From Pseudalkalibacillus berkeleyi (GTDB lineage Bacteria > Bacillota > Bacilli > Bacillales > Fictibacillaceae), in NCBI RefSeq assembly GCF_021608225.1, contig NZ_JAKIJS010000001.1, forward strand, positions 186,001 to 250,000: a stretch of DNA of 64,000 nt. Direction: 5' to 3'. How positions within the stretch are numbered: position 1 is the first letter of the stretch; the number at the start of each line of letters is the position of its first letter. A program made the translations under genes and the position numbers. This document shows positions 7,419 through 15,101 of this stretch, in pieces. The notes beneath the pieces were generated by a model that was given only the letters and a program-made list of their open reading frames with translations, did no database searches and had not been told where the DNA came from.

Positions 7419-8636
7419 ATGAACGAACGGAAGTGGTTGAAAAGGGAAGGCACTCGATGGGTAGAAAAAGGTCTCATTGAAGAAAATCAATTCGAAGATA
7501 TCTTATCGTTATATGAGGGAAGGAAAAGCAACAATTTGCTGCCTATATTAGCGAGTATACTGATTGGACTCGGCATACTTACTTTTATTGCTTCAAATTG
7601 GAGTGAAATGAGTAACCTGTTGAGGTTTACGCTCATCTGTACAGGTATTATAGGCTTTAACTTGATTGGTATGAATCTTGTTCAGAAAGGCAGCCGTACG
7701 TTAGGAACTGCCTGGATCGGAATGGGCACTTTGACCTTTGGGGCAGGTATTTTCCTCGTTGCTCAAATGTTCCATATTGTTAGCTATAACTCAACGGCTT
7801 TTATAATATGGCTCGGAATTGGTTTACTTACTTATTATGTTTTCCCGAATAAATACATCTACTTGCTTACACTCGTAATAGGATCTGCAGGGATGATTTA
7901 TAGTGCTATTTCCTTCCAATCGTTCAGTTTCTTTCTTGCCATTCTTGTAGTTGGTGGAATCGGAATTCTAACATTTAAAGAAAATGAACCATTGTTTTAT
8001 TACTTTTACTTGTCGGCTGTAACAATATCAAGTATCACATTTCATGTAGCTTATGACCTTATGTATGTATGGATGACACTCTTCTTCCTATTCATGTATG
8101 CCGTGAATGAATTCCTCCAGCATGAAAAGGGTAAAAATGCTTTTAAAAATATGAGCATAGTCGGTGTAATCGTCGTAACGTTTATTCATGTGTTCGTATT
8201 AGATGATATGATTCGTTATGATGAAGAGATTTTATCTAAACCTATACCATACTTTGCGATACTTCTATTGCTTATTGGCGCGATCACTTTGGTGAAGGTA
8301 AAACGTCAAAGCGATCGGAATTGGATTGATTTGCTACTCTTCCTACCTTTGTTTCTTGTCGGAGAAACAGCAGGCGTACTTTACCTGCTCCTAGCGTTTG
8401 GCTATTCCTTATCCATCCTTGTACAAGGGTACAAAGTTGAGGAACCCATGTTAATTAATCGAGGGACTTTCTTATTTTTAATTAGCACGCTCGTCGCCTA
8501 CATTCAATTAGCTTGGGATTTTCTACCGAAATCGATGTTCTTCTTGGCTGGTGGTATACTTCTTTTCGTCTTAAGTTGGTATCTTGAAAAAAGACGAAGA
8601 ACTTGGTTCCACGAATCGAAGGGTGGTCAATCATGA
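7419..8636 (+). CDS. DUF2157 multi-pass membrane protein
   Basis: A 405-residue integral membrane protein. The N-terminal 40 residues are soluble (RWVEKGLIEENQFEDILSLYEG), typical of DUF2157. At least ten hydrophobic helices follow, beginning LLPILASILIGLGILTFIASNW and including GTAWIGMGTLTFGAGIFLVAQMFHI. The function of the family is unknown. Its stop overlaps the start of a GDYXXLXY protein, the usual partner of DUF2157, so the two probably form one membrane complex. AGGAGGAAGG precedes the ATG. Expression is likely controlled through the palindrome at 7341-7370. Confidence 0.83.
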   Translation: MNERKWLKREGTRWVEKGLIEENQFEDILSLYEGRKSNNLLPILASILIGLGILTFIASNWSEMSNLLRFTLICTGIIGFNLIGMNLVQKGSRTLGTAWIGMGTLTFGAGIFLVAQMFHIVSYNSTAFIIWLGIGLLTYYVFPNKYIYLLTLVIGSAGMIYSAISFQSFSFFLAILVVGGIGILTFKENEPLFYYFYLSAVTISSITFHVAYDLMYVWMTLFFLFMYAVNEFLQHEKGKNAFKNMSIVGVIVVTFIHVFVLDDMIRYDEEILSKPIPYFAILLLLIGAITLVKVKRQSDRNWIDLLLFLPLFLVGETAGVLYLLLAFGYSLSILVQGYKVEEPMLINRGTFLFLISTLVAYIQLAWDFLPKSMFFLAGGILLFVLSWYLEKRRRTWFHESKGGQS

Positions 8637-9145
8637 TGAAGAGAAAATGGTTTTACATGTTGATTGCCCTTCAAGTCATGATTTTAGTAGGGATCGCCGG
8701 ATCTAACTATGTAACCTTACATTATGGAGAACGAATCGTTTTGAAAACTGAACCCATTGATCCTAGAGACCTCTTCCACGGCGATTATGTTACGCTCAAT
8801 TATGATATTTCAAGAATACCTTTGGCCTCGTGGATAGACGAAGAAATCCCTGAACATAACGAAAAAGTATACGTAGTTCTAAAGGAAGCGGATTCTATTT
8901 ATAAGGTGAAAAATGTTCACGCTAGTAAACCTAATGTACAAGATGGAGAAGTGGTCCTGAAAGGAATTGTTAAAGGTGTACATGAACAAATGGGTGAACT
9001 TTTCTTAAATTATGGAATTGAACGGTATTATGTAGAAGAAGGATCTGGTAAGGGGATTGAAAATAATCGACCAGATAAGGTTTCCATTCGAATTGCACCT
9101 TGGGGGCAAGTGACGATTGAAGATTTGATCTACACGAATGATTAG
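8633..9145 (+). CDS. GDYXXLXY-domain membrane-anchored protein
   Basis: A 170-residue protein with one N-terminal membrane helix (MLIALQVMILVGIAGSNYV) and an outside domain carrying the diagnostic motif HGDYVTLNYDISRI near residue 49. ERIVLKTEPIDPRDLFHGDY is the family signature. The start ATG at 8633 overlaps the DUF2157 stop (ATGA) and follows GGGTGG, so translation is coupled. The longer frame from 8603 lies inside DUF2157 and is not used. Function is unknown; it probably acts with DUF2157. Confidence 0.85.
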   Translation: MMKRKWFYMLIALQVMILVGIAGSNYVTLHYGERIVLKTEPIDPRDLFHGDYVTLNYDISRIPLASWIDEEIPEHNEKVYVVLKEADSIYKVKNVHASKPNVQDGEVVLKGIVKGVHEQMGELFLNYGIERYYVEEGSGKGIENNRPDKVSIRIAPWGQVTIEDLIYTND

Positions 9146-9225
9146 CATATCAATCTTGTACAACTTTGGGGTTTATACCCTTTCCGTGTTATAATGAATA
9201 AAAGCCAGCGGGAAGGAGACAATTA

Positions 9226-9582
9226 TTGTCCAAAATTAATGTATTTTTAGACGATGTCCGCCCAGCTCCCGAAGAATATGTACTCGCCTCAGATATGGAA
9301 GAATGCGTAAAGTTGTTAAAGGAACAGGATATTCAGCATCTTTCACTGGATCATGATTTGGAAAACAAGATTCGAAATGGATTTATGATCGTCGAGTATA
9401 TGGTGAAACATCAACTCTTTGCAGAGACCATAACGGTTCATTCTGCTAACGCTGGTGCTGGTAAAAAGATGTTTTATTACTTGAAAGATGCTCAGGAAAA
9501 TTTATTGATACCTCAAAATGTCAAAATTCATTATCATCCATTGCCGTTGAATTTAATAAATAGAAGGAAAATGCATCCTTAA
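9226..9582 (+). CDS. receiver-like domain protein (cyclic-phosphate processing cREC type)
   Basis: A single-domain protein of 118 residues starting at TTG after GGAAGGAG. It keeps the receiver-like acidic pair FLDDVRPAPEE at residues about 7-16 and the motif LSLDHDLENKIRNGFMIVEYM at about 37-57, then TVHSANAGAGKKM. This matches the cREC-type receiver fold, thought to act on cyclic phosphates rather than as a phospho-switch. No output domain or kinase lies beside it. The assignment rests on the DDVRP and SLDHDL motifs; the substrate is unknown. Confidence 0.75.
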   Translation: MSKINVFLDDVRPAPEEYVLASDMEECVKLLKEQDIQHLSLDHDLENKIRNGFMIVEYMVKHQLFAETITVHSANAGAGKKMFYYLKDAQENLLIPQNVKIHYHPLPLNLINRRKMHP

Positions 9583-9596
9583 TGGATGCATTTTTC
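9570..9596 (+). terminator. intrinsic terminator overlapping the cREC stop codon
   Basis: AATGCATCC pairs with GGATGCATT around TTAAT, followed by T residues; the gene's stop codon lies in the loop. Confidence 0.85.
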
Positions 9597-9647
9597 TATG
9601 GGGAAGGACCTGGCAACTATATAATGGAGGAGAAAGGAAGCGGTTAG

Positions 9648-10871
9648 ATGGAAGCAACAAGACAACCCTTATGGACGAAACGATTTATATTGCTCTGTGC
9701 GAGTAATTTTTTATTTTTTATGAGCTTTTTTCTTCTCTTGCCGACTTTACCAGTTTACTTAGTAGAGAATCTAGGTGCTAGTGAGGATCAGGTTGGACTG
9801 ATTATGGGCATTTTCACAATTGCAGCTGTATTCGCCAGACCGATTACTGGTTATTTAATGGATTTTAAGAATCAAAAAGCTTTATTTCTTATTGCAATTA
9901 TCGTGTTCGTTGTTGCGACATTTGGTTATTTGGTAGCCCAAACCGTTCTATTTATCTTCCTTATACGATTTATTTATGGTTTTGGGTTCGGTATGTCTAC
10001 AACTGCCGGAGGAACGATGGCTGCTGAATGGATTCCTGAAGAACGTAGGGGCGAAGGTCTTGGGTATTACGGGACATTCATCATGGTTGCAATGAGTGTA
10101 GGTCCTATAGTCGGTGTATATGTCGCAGCAAAAACGAGTTATCAAGGTATGTTTTGGTTCTGTTTTTCACTATCTTTAATTGGATTGCTTATGGCGAGTT
10201 TTTTACCTAATTTCAAGCATGAGAAAAGTAAAAAAGATGCGAGAAAACTTTCTTTGAAAACGAAAGAAGACATGAGCTTTTGGTTTCAAGAACTGATTGA
10301 AAAGAAAGCACTACCTGTTTCAGCGGCGATGATGATGATTGCTATCGTATTCGGGGGTGTGATTAGTTTCGTTTCGCTTTATGCAAAGGAGTTAGGGGAT
10401 GCATCCATAGCGGGTACATATTTTACCTTATATGCAATTGCAATTGTCATCAGCAGACCTTTTGCAGGTAAATGGTTTGATCAGAAAGGGCCAAATCGTT
10501 TGATTGCGTTTGGTACACTTTTTTATTTTATTGGCATGATTATTCTCGGATTGGCGATGAATAGCTGGATGGTTTATGCGGCTGCTCTTGTAATCGGAAT
10601 TGGTTACGGTGTTCTGCAACCTAGTTATCAAGCATTATCGATCCAACTTTCTCCTTCCCACCGTAGAGGTGCTGCGACGGCAACTTTTTTCACATTATTC
10701 GATATCGGTGTAGGAATTGGATCGTTTTTCTTAGGTTGGGTCGTTGTTCAGATTGGATACGGAAATATGTTCTTGTTGTCCTCCCTATTTTTAATCGTAT
10801 CCTATTTTGTTTACTTCCGTTCCGCGCGACCTATGGTGAAAGATGCAAGGTTGGCTTTACAAGAGAAGTGA
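9648..10871 (+). CDS. MFS transporter
   Basis: A 407-residue twelve-helix major facilitator protein. Conserved features include ARPITGYLMDFKNQKALF after helix two, RFIYGFGFGMSTTAGGTMAAEWIPEERRGEGLGYYG around helices four and five, and VGPIVGVYV (motif C-like). The C-terminal half repeats the loop motif as SRPFAGKWFDQKGPNRLI. It resembles the YfkF/YwoG-like export branch of Bacillus. GGAGGAGAAAGG precedes the ATG. The last bases of the gene contain the promoter of the following ABC-F leader. Confidence 0.85.
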   Translation: MEATRQPLWTKRFILLCASNFLFFMSFFLLLPTLPVYLVENLGASEDQVGLIMGIFTIAAVFARPITGYLMDFKNQKALFLIAIIVFVVATFGYLVAQTVLFIFLIRFIYGFGFGMSTTAGGTMAAEWIPEERRGEGLGYYGTFIMVAMSVGPIVGVYVAAKTSYQGMFWFCFSLSLIGLLMASFLPNFKHEKSKKDARKLSLKTKEDMSFWFQELIEKKALPVSAAMMMIAIVFGGVISFVSLYAKELGDASIAGTYFTLYAIAIVISRPFAGKWFDQKGPNRLIAFGTLFYFIGMIILGLAMNSWMVYAAALVIGIGYGVLQPSYQALSIQLSPSHRRGAATATFFTLFDIGVGIGSFFLGWVVVQIGYGNMFLLSSLFLIVSYFVYFRSARPMVKDARLALQEK

Positions 10872-10884
10872 ATTCCCGTAAAAT
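10856..10884 (+). promoter_or_regulatory. promoter of the ABC-F leader transcript
   Basis: TTTACA, a spacer of exactly 17 bases and TAAAAT; transcription would begin near 10891. The -35 overlaps the final codons of the upstream MFS gene. Confidence 0.65.
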
Positions 10885-10919
10885 GGAATTCATAACCAAT
10901 GAAAGGGTGTTGTAACGAG

Positions 10920-10961
10920 ATGATGAATCGATCTGTTGTTCTTTTAATTGTTGTGGCTTGA
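10920..10961 (+). CDS. leader peptide uORF (13 residues)
   Basis: Two adjacent ATG codons open a short hydrophobic peptide, MMNRSVVLLIVVA, ending in TGA. AAAGGGTG lies about ten bases upstream, a weak but usable site. It overlaps the 5' arm of the leader stem. Its likely job is to report ribosome stalling to the downstream terminator. Confidence 0.55.
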   Translation: MMNRSVVLLIVVA

Positions 10962-11060
10962 TTAGGGGAGAAGTCTGCCTAATTTTAGAAAGAAGCCATT
11001 ACAAGACAACAGATCACAACCTCGTTCCCTTTTTCGGCATATGTGAAAGTGCGAATAAAG

Positions 11061-11091
11061 AAGCAGGGTGTGATTGCACCTTGCTTTTTTT
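11061..11091 (+). terminator. attenuator terminator in the ABC-F leader
   Basis: AAGCAGGGTG pairs with CACCTTGCTT (one G-T pair) around a five-base loop, followed by seven T. It lies between the leader peptide and the ABC-F gene. Confidence 0.85.
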
Positions 11092-11186
11092 GTTGCGTAC
11101 AAAAAGTCTTAAATGAACGTTCTAATATGTGAATTCTTCTGTCTTGTGTATGGTCCATTCAATTAAGAGAAGAGAGGGTATATAGT

Positions 11187-12740
11187 ATGAGTATCTTACA
11201 TGTTCGTGGACTAACACACGGTTTTGGAGATCGAATATTGTTTAGGAATATAGAATTCCGTTTGTTAAAAGGAGAACACGTAGGGTTAGTCGGTGCGAAT
11301 GGAAGCGGAAAATCAACGCTTTTGAACTTGTTAACAAATGAATTGATCCCCGATGAAGGGGACATTGAATGGCATACTGGAGTTGAAATCGGGTTTTTAG
11401 AACAACATCCAGATTTTAATCAAGAAGAGTCAATCAAGGAATATTTGAGGGGGGCATTCTCAAATTTATTCTCACTAGAAGAAGAAATGCTACAAATTAC
11501 TGAGCGACTTGGTAATGAGAACGTGGAAATGGAAACGATGGAAAGAGATTTAGAGCGACTGGGTATTATACAAGAAACACTTGAAACGCACCATTTTTAT
11601 TCTTTAGATGCAAAAATTGAAGAGGTTGCAGCAGGACTTGGGATCGCTTCGTTAGGAATGTCCACTCAAACAAGTCACCTGAGTGGCGGCCAACGAACCA
11701 AACTGATGCTAGCGAAACTATTGTTAAGTAAGCCTGATGTTTTGCTATTAGATGAGCCAACGAACTATTTGGATGACGTGCACATAGCCTGGCTTCAAAA
11801 GTATTTAACGGATTATCCCCATGCGTTCATATTGATTTCCCATGATACATCCTTTATGAACGAAGTGGTAACGGTGATACACCATTTGGAGCACAAGAAC
11901 CTTACCCGTTACGTCGGAAATTACGTGCGATTTACTGAATCCTATGAATTAAGGAAAAAACAAAACTATCAAGCGTATCTTCGACAACAAAAGGAAATCG
12001 AGAAGCTTGAGGACTATATTGCCCGGAACAAAGCGAGGGCATCAACAGCTAAACAGGCAAAAAGCCGAGAAAAAAAACTTGAGAAAATCAACCGGATTGA
12101 AAAGCCAGGGAATATGCCTGTTCCACGATTTTCATTTAAAGTATGCCGAGAGCCCAATCTAGAAGTTTTAGTCGCGGATGGATTGAGTATTGGATACAAA
12201 CATCCTTTGTTTAAAGGTGTGGATTTAACGATTAAGAAAAACGCGAAAATCGCACTGACTGGTCATAATGGTATCGGAAAGACGACAACGATCAAGTCAC
12301 TTCTTGGGAAAATTGAGCCGTTATCAGGTCAAGTTAAACTGGGGAGTTTCGTCCGTCCAATGTATTTTGAGCAGGAAATGGTCATGCAAGGGAAAGACAC
12401 AGCCTTACAGTTTGTCTGGTCGAAATTTCCTGATATGCAGGAGAAAGATGTGCGGAAGCAGCTCGCAAGATGTGGATTGAAAAATGAACATATTTATCAG
12501 CAAATGAGCACGTTGAGCGGTGGGGAGCAGACGAAGGTGCGGATTTGTGTTCTCATGCTGAAGGAAAGTAATTTTCTAGTACTTGATGAACCTACAAACC
12601 ACCTTGATATTAGAGCGAAGCAAGCCTTGAAGGAAGCACTTCAAAACTATAAAGGGACAATATTGCTTGTCTCACATGAACCTGAATTCTATGAGGATTG
12701 GGTAACAGAAACATGGAATGTAGAAAACTGGATTTCCTAA
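11187..12740 (+). CDS. yfmM: ABC-F family ribosome-acting ATPase, YfmM-like
   Basis: A 517-residue duplicated ATPase without membrane segments. The first cassette has GANGSGKST (near residue 37), LSGGQRTKLMLAKLLL and LLLDEPTNYLDD; the second has GHNGIGKTT (near 357), LSGGEQTKVRICVLML and LVLDEPTNHLDI. Between them is the charged interdomain linker (about 245-300, YLRQQKEIEKLEDYIARNKARASTAK) that reaches toward the peptidyl-transferase centre in ABC-F proteins. Opening residues MSILHVRGLTHGFGDR and total length match B. subtilis YfmM. ABC-F proteins relieve stalled or drug-bound ribosomes. GAGAGAGGGT precedes the ATG, and the attenuator leader implies induction by translation stress. Confidence 0.88.
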   Translation: MSILHVRGLTHGFGDRILFRNIEFRLLKGEHVGLVGANGSGKSTLLNLLTNELIPDEGDIEWHTGVEIGFLEQHPDFNQEESIKEYLRGAFSNLFSLEEEMLQITERLGNENVEMETMERDLERLGIIQETLETHHFYSLDAKIEEVAAGLGIASLGMSTQTSHLSGGQRTKLMLAKLLLSKPDVLLLDEPTNYLDDVHIAWLQKYLTDYPHAFILISHDTSFMNEVVTVIHHLEHKNLTRYVGNYVRFTESYELRKKQNYQAYLRQQKEIEKLEDYIARNKARASTAKQAKSREKKLEKINRIEKPGNMPVPRFSFKVCREPNLEVLVADGLSIGYKHPLFKGVDLTIKKNAKIALTGHNGIGKTTTIKSLLGKIEPLSGQVKLGSFVRPMYFEQEMVMQGKDTALQFVWSKFPDMQEKDVRKQLARCGLKNEHIYQQMSTLSGGEQTKVRICVLMLKESNFLVLDEPTNHLDIRAKQALKEALQNYKGTILLVSHEPEFYEDWVTETWNVENWIS

Positions 12741-12749
12741 AATGATGGG

Positions 12750-12798
12750 GGTGCCCTAAAACATCTATGAAAATAGTTGTATAGGGCATCCTATTTTA
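12750..12798 (+). terminator. probable terminator of the ABC-F gene
   Basis: TGCCCTA pairs with TAGGGCA across a 24-base loop, followed by CTATTTTAG; the tail is modest. Confidence 0.5.
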
Positions 12799-12819
12799 GT
12801 TGAAAAAAGGGTTAATGTG

Positions 12820-12919
12820 CATATATCGGTATTATCGTGCAAATATCGAGATTATCGTGCAAATATCAAGATTATCGTGCATATATCCAGATTATCGTGC
12901 ATATATCGAAATTATCGTG
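12820..12919. repeat. 20-bp tandem repeat, five copies
   Basis: Five back-to-back copies of CAWATATCGAGATTATCGTG with one to three changes each. It occupies the 343-base gap between the ABC-F and rnz 3' ends. The rest of the gap (12920-13045) contains only a purine-rich stretch (AAGAAGGGGGAAGTGCCCC) and no convincing gene. Confidence 0.9.
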
Positions 12920-13043
12920 CATAACGGGTAATGGATATCCATTTGAATGAGCAGTTTCAGTGTGAAGTTGAACGTAAGGTTGGAGAAGTGGTACTAAAGA
13001 AGGGGGAAGTGCCCCCCGAGCCTAGAAAGTGGACCAACAGACA

Positions 13044-13080
13044 GAAAAAACGAGAAGCGCATCATATGTGCTCCTCTTTT
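13044..13080. terminator. bidirectional terminator, mainly for rnz
   Basis: AGCGCAT-CAT-ATGTGCT with flanking GAG/CTC pairing; T runs on both sides, the minus strand having six. Confidence 0.75.
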
Positions 13081-13083
13081 CTG

Positions 13084-14016
13084 TTATTCCTTATTCCGTT
13101 TTGTCAGTTGAAAAATAGAAAAGTCATGTGCTAACGCTGTGTTAGGGAACACTCTGACAGCACTTTCTAATAGTTCATCAGAACGGTCATGGTAACGAGA
13201 GCTGATATGGTTCAGAATTAATCGCTTTACGTTAGCATCCTTTGCAATTTGGGCAGCTTGGTTCGTAGTAGAATGAAAGTACTCAATCGCTTTTTCATCC
13301 ATTCCTTCGGCAAAAGTAGCCTCATGAATAAACAAATCAGCATCACGCGCAAGCTCAACAGTCTTTACACTAGGACGGGTATCTCCGCAAATCGTAACGA
13401 TTCTCCCGGGTTGAAGTTCAGTTGTATAATCTGCTCCATTAATTATCCTACCATCATCTAAGGTAACAGACTGCCCTGCTTTTAGTTTTCCATAAATCGG
13501 GCCTGATGGAATGCCTTGTTCTTTCAATTTTTCAACTTTTAGACGCCCCGGCTGATCCGGTTCTTTTATCCTAAATCCATAAGAGGGTATGACGTGTTCG
13601 AGCTGCCTAACCTCAATACGATAACCATTTTCTTGTTCTATAAATCCATCGTCAATTTCGATGATTTCCAATGGGTATTTTAAATAAGTGCGGCTCGTTT
13701 CAAGCGTAACCGTAATGAATTCCTTAATTCCTTTAGGTCCGTAAACCTTTAAAGGGCTCTCTGCACCTTGAAAAGAACGACTTCCTAATACACCAGGTAA
13801 ACCATAAATGTGATCGCCGTGCATATGAGTAATGAAAATTTTTGATATTTGCCAAAGCTTAAGATTCGTATGTAAAACTTGGTGCTGTGTTGCTTCTCCA
13901 CAATCAAATAGCCAAACAGTTCCTTGAAGATCTGTCATGAAACGTAGTGCCATCGCAGAAACGTTTCGACCTTTCGATGGAATCCCTGCACCAGTTCCTA
14001 GAAATTGAAACTCCAT
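13084..14016 (-). CDS. rnz: ribonuclease Z
   Basis: A 310-residue metallo-beta-lactamase-fold nuclease that matures the 3' ends of tRNA precursors lacking an encoded CCA. The zinc motif THMHGDHIYGLPG is at about residues 60-72, followed by the expected flexible arm and late ligands in CGDTRPS and FIHEATF. MEFQFLGTGAGIPSKGRNVSA is the canonical start of Bacillus RNase Z. The ATG at 14016 was chosen because AGGATG lies ahead of it and the longer frame adds unrelated residues. It is monocistronic. Confidence 0.95.
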   Translation of the reverse strand: MEFQFLGTGAGIPSKGRNVSAMALRFMTDLQGTVWLFDCGEATQHQVLHTNLKLWQISKIFITHMHGDHIYGLPGVLGSRSFQGAESPLKVYGPKGIKEFITVTLETSRTYLKYPLEIIEIDDGFIEQENGYRIEVRQLEHVIPSYGFRIKEPDQPGRLKVEKLKEQGIPSGPIYGKLKAGQSVTLDDGRIINGADYTTELQPGRIVTICGDTRPSVKTVELARDADLFIHEATFAEGMDEKAIEYFHSTTNQAAQIAKDANVKRLILNHISSRYHDRSDELLESAVRVFPNTALAHDFSIFQLTKRNKE

Positions 14017-14179
14017 TCTATTCATCCTTTCCCTAACAGTATACCATCTCGATATCAACTTAAAACGGAGGGCTCAATCAGACCCCGGACGGATAGAAAA
14101 CCAATCTCATGGACGTTACTTGCAAAGGTGGTTTCTCTTAAACTTATGTTAAGAACTTATTGATTGGAGAGATGAATAA

Positions 14180-14821
14180 ATGTTTACAAAGGAAACCGTA
14201 AAGAAAGTTATTGAACGATCTAATGAGACTGAGCTGAATGCAACATTAGTAATAGGAACTGGAAAACTTCATATTTCTGGTGGTACCGATAAGATTATGG
14301 ATGCTAATTTCTCCTTTAAGGGAGAAGGACTAGAGCCTATAGTGGATTATGAAATAAGTGAGAATCGCAAGGGGCAGCTGACTGTTAGTCAATGTTCTTC
14401 GAAATTTGCCAATATGTTCAACCCTAAACAAGATTGGCAAATGACCCTTAATGACCAGTTACCTCTATTGATTAACCTTGAGTTAGGAGCCGGAAAATCT
14501 AAACTAAATCTATCTAGCTTAAATATGAAAGAACTCAATATTGAAGCAGGGATGGGAGAAACAGAGATTGATCTTACTGGAAATTGGCTGGAGAGTTTCA
14601 ACGTTAACATTGAAAATGGCGTCGGAAAAACGAAAATATATTTACCCAAGCATATCGGTGTTAAATTGGATGTCGATAAAGGAGTCGGGAAAGTACACGC
14701 AGACTATTTTATAAAAGTGGGTAGTAGCTATCAAAACCAGGCTTACGAAAATGCCAAAACAAAAATTGATGTTAAGGTCGATGTAGGAGTTGGAGATGTC
14801 ATTTTGGAACAAAAAAGCTAA
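14180..14821 (+). CDS. toastrack-type beta-solenoid protein (DUF4097/LiaF-like C-terminal fold)
   Basis: A soluble protein of 213 residues made almost wholly of short beta strands with repeated glycine turns: LVIGTGKLHISGGTDK, LELGAGKSKLNLSSLN, IEAGMGETEIDLTGN, IENGVGKTKIYLPK and VDKGVGKVHADY. This spacing is typical of toast_rack and LiaF-like cell-wall stress domains. Unlike LiaF it has no membrane helix and no signal peptide, so it would be cytosolic. TTGGAGAG precedes the ATG. It stands alone between rnz and inhA; no partner suggests a role. Confidence 0.7.
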   Translation: MFTKETVKKVIERSNETELNATLVIGTGKLHISGGTDKIMDANFSFKGEGLEPIVDYEISENRKGQLTVSQCSSKFANMFNPKQDWQMTLNDQLPLLINLELGAGKSKLNLSSLNMKELNIEAGMGETEIDLTGNWLESFNVNIENGVGKTKIYLPKHIGVKLDVDKGVGKVHADYFIKVGSSYQNQAYENAKTKIDVKVDVGVGDVILEQKS

Positions 14822-15027
14822 GTAAACAGAAAAAATCATGAGAGATAAATAGGTCTTTCTGCTGTTGTTAATATCAGGAAATTTCTATCTGATATGTTAC
14901 AAATACTTTATTTTCCAAAATATTTCAATATAATAAGGTGTATCTTACTACAATCATCGACGTAATGCTTCAAAACACTGCAAAAATATGTCTTTATTCC
15001 CCTTTTTCTGAATATTTAAACATAATA

Positions 15028-15056
15028 TTTACAATTTTCCGTCAAATTGCTACTAT
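15028..15056 (+). promoter_or_regulatory. inhA promoter, sigma-A type
   Basis: TTTACA, a 17-base spacer and TACTAT, about 46 bases ahead of the inhA start. Confidence 0.6.
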
Positions 15057-15101
15057 TACTACAAAAGTATTAGTTAACTAATTTGAGGAGGACGTTCATT
15101 C

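Larger units (their letters stand above)
10891..11091 (+). ncRNA. attenuator leader RNA upstream of the ABC-F gene
   Basis: This 315-base gap has no full gene but holds an ordered leader. ATCTGTTGT (10931-10939) pairs with ACAACAGAT (11006-11014), TGGCT (10954-10958) with AGCCA (10994-10998), and ATTAGG (10961-10966) with CCTAAT (10978-10983), giving one nested hairpin. A terminator follows at 11061-11091, still 95 bases before the ABC-F start. The uORF at 10920-10961 runs through the 5' arm, so a ribosome held there would open the stem. This is the layout of ribosome-mediated attenuation known for several ABC-F resistance genes. Confidence 0.7.

Noticed and set aside
12931-13134. 67-residue plus-strand frame downstream of the 20-bp repeats
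   Set aside because: No ribosome site, runs through the rnz terminator and into rnz antisense; composition is repeat-like.
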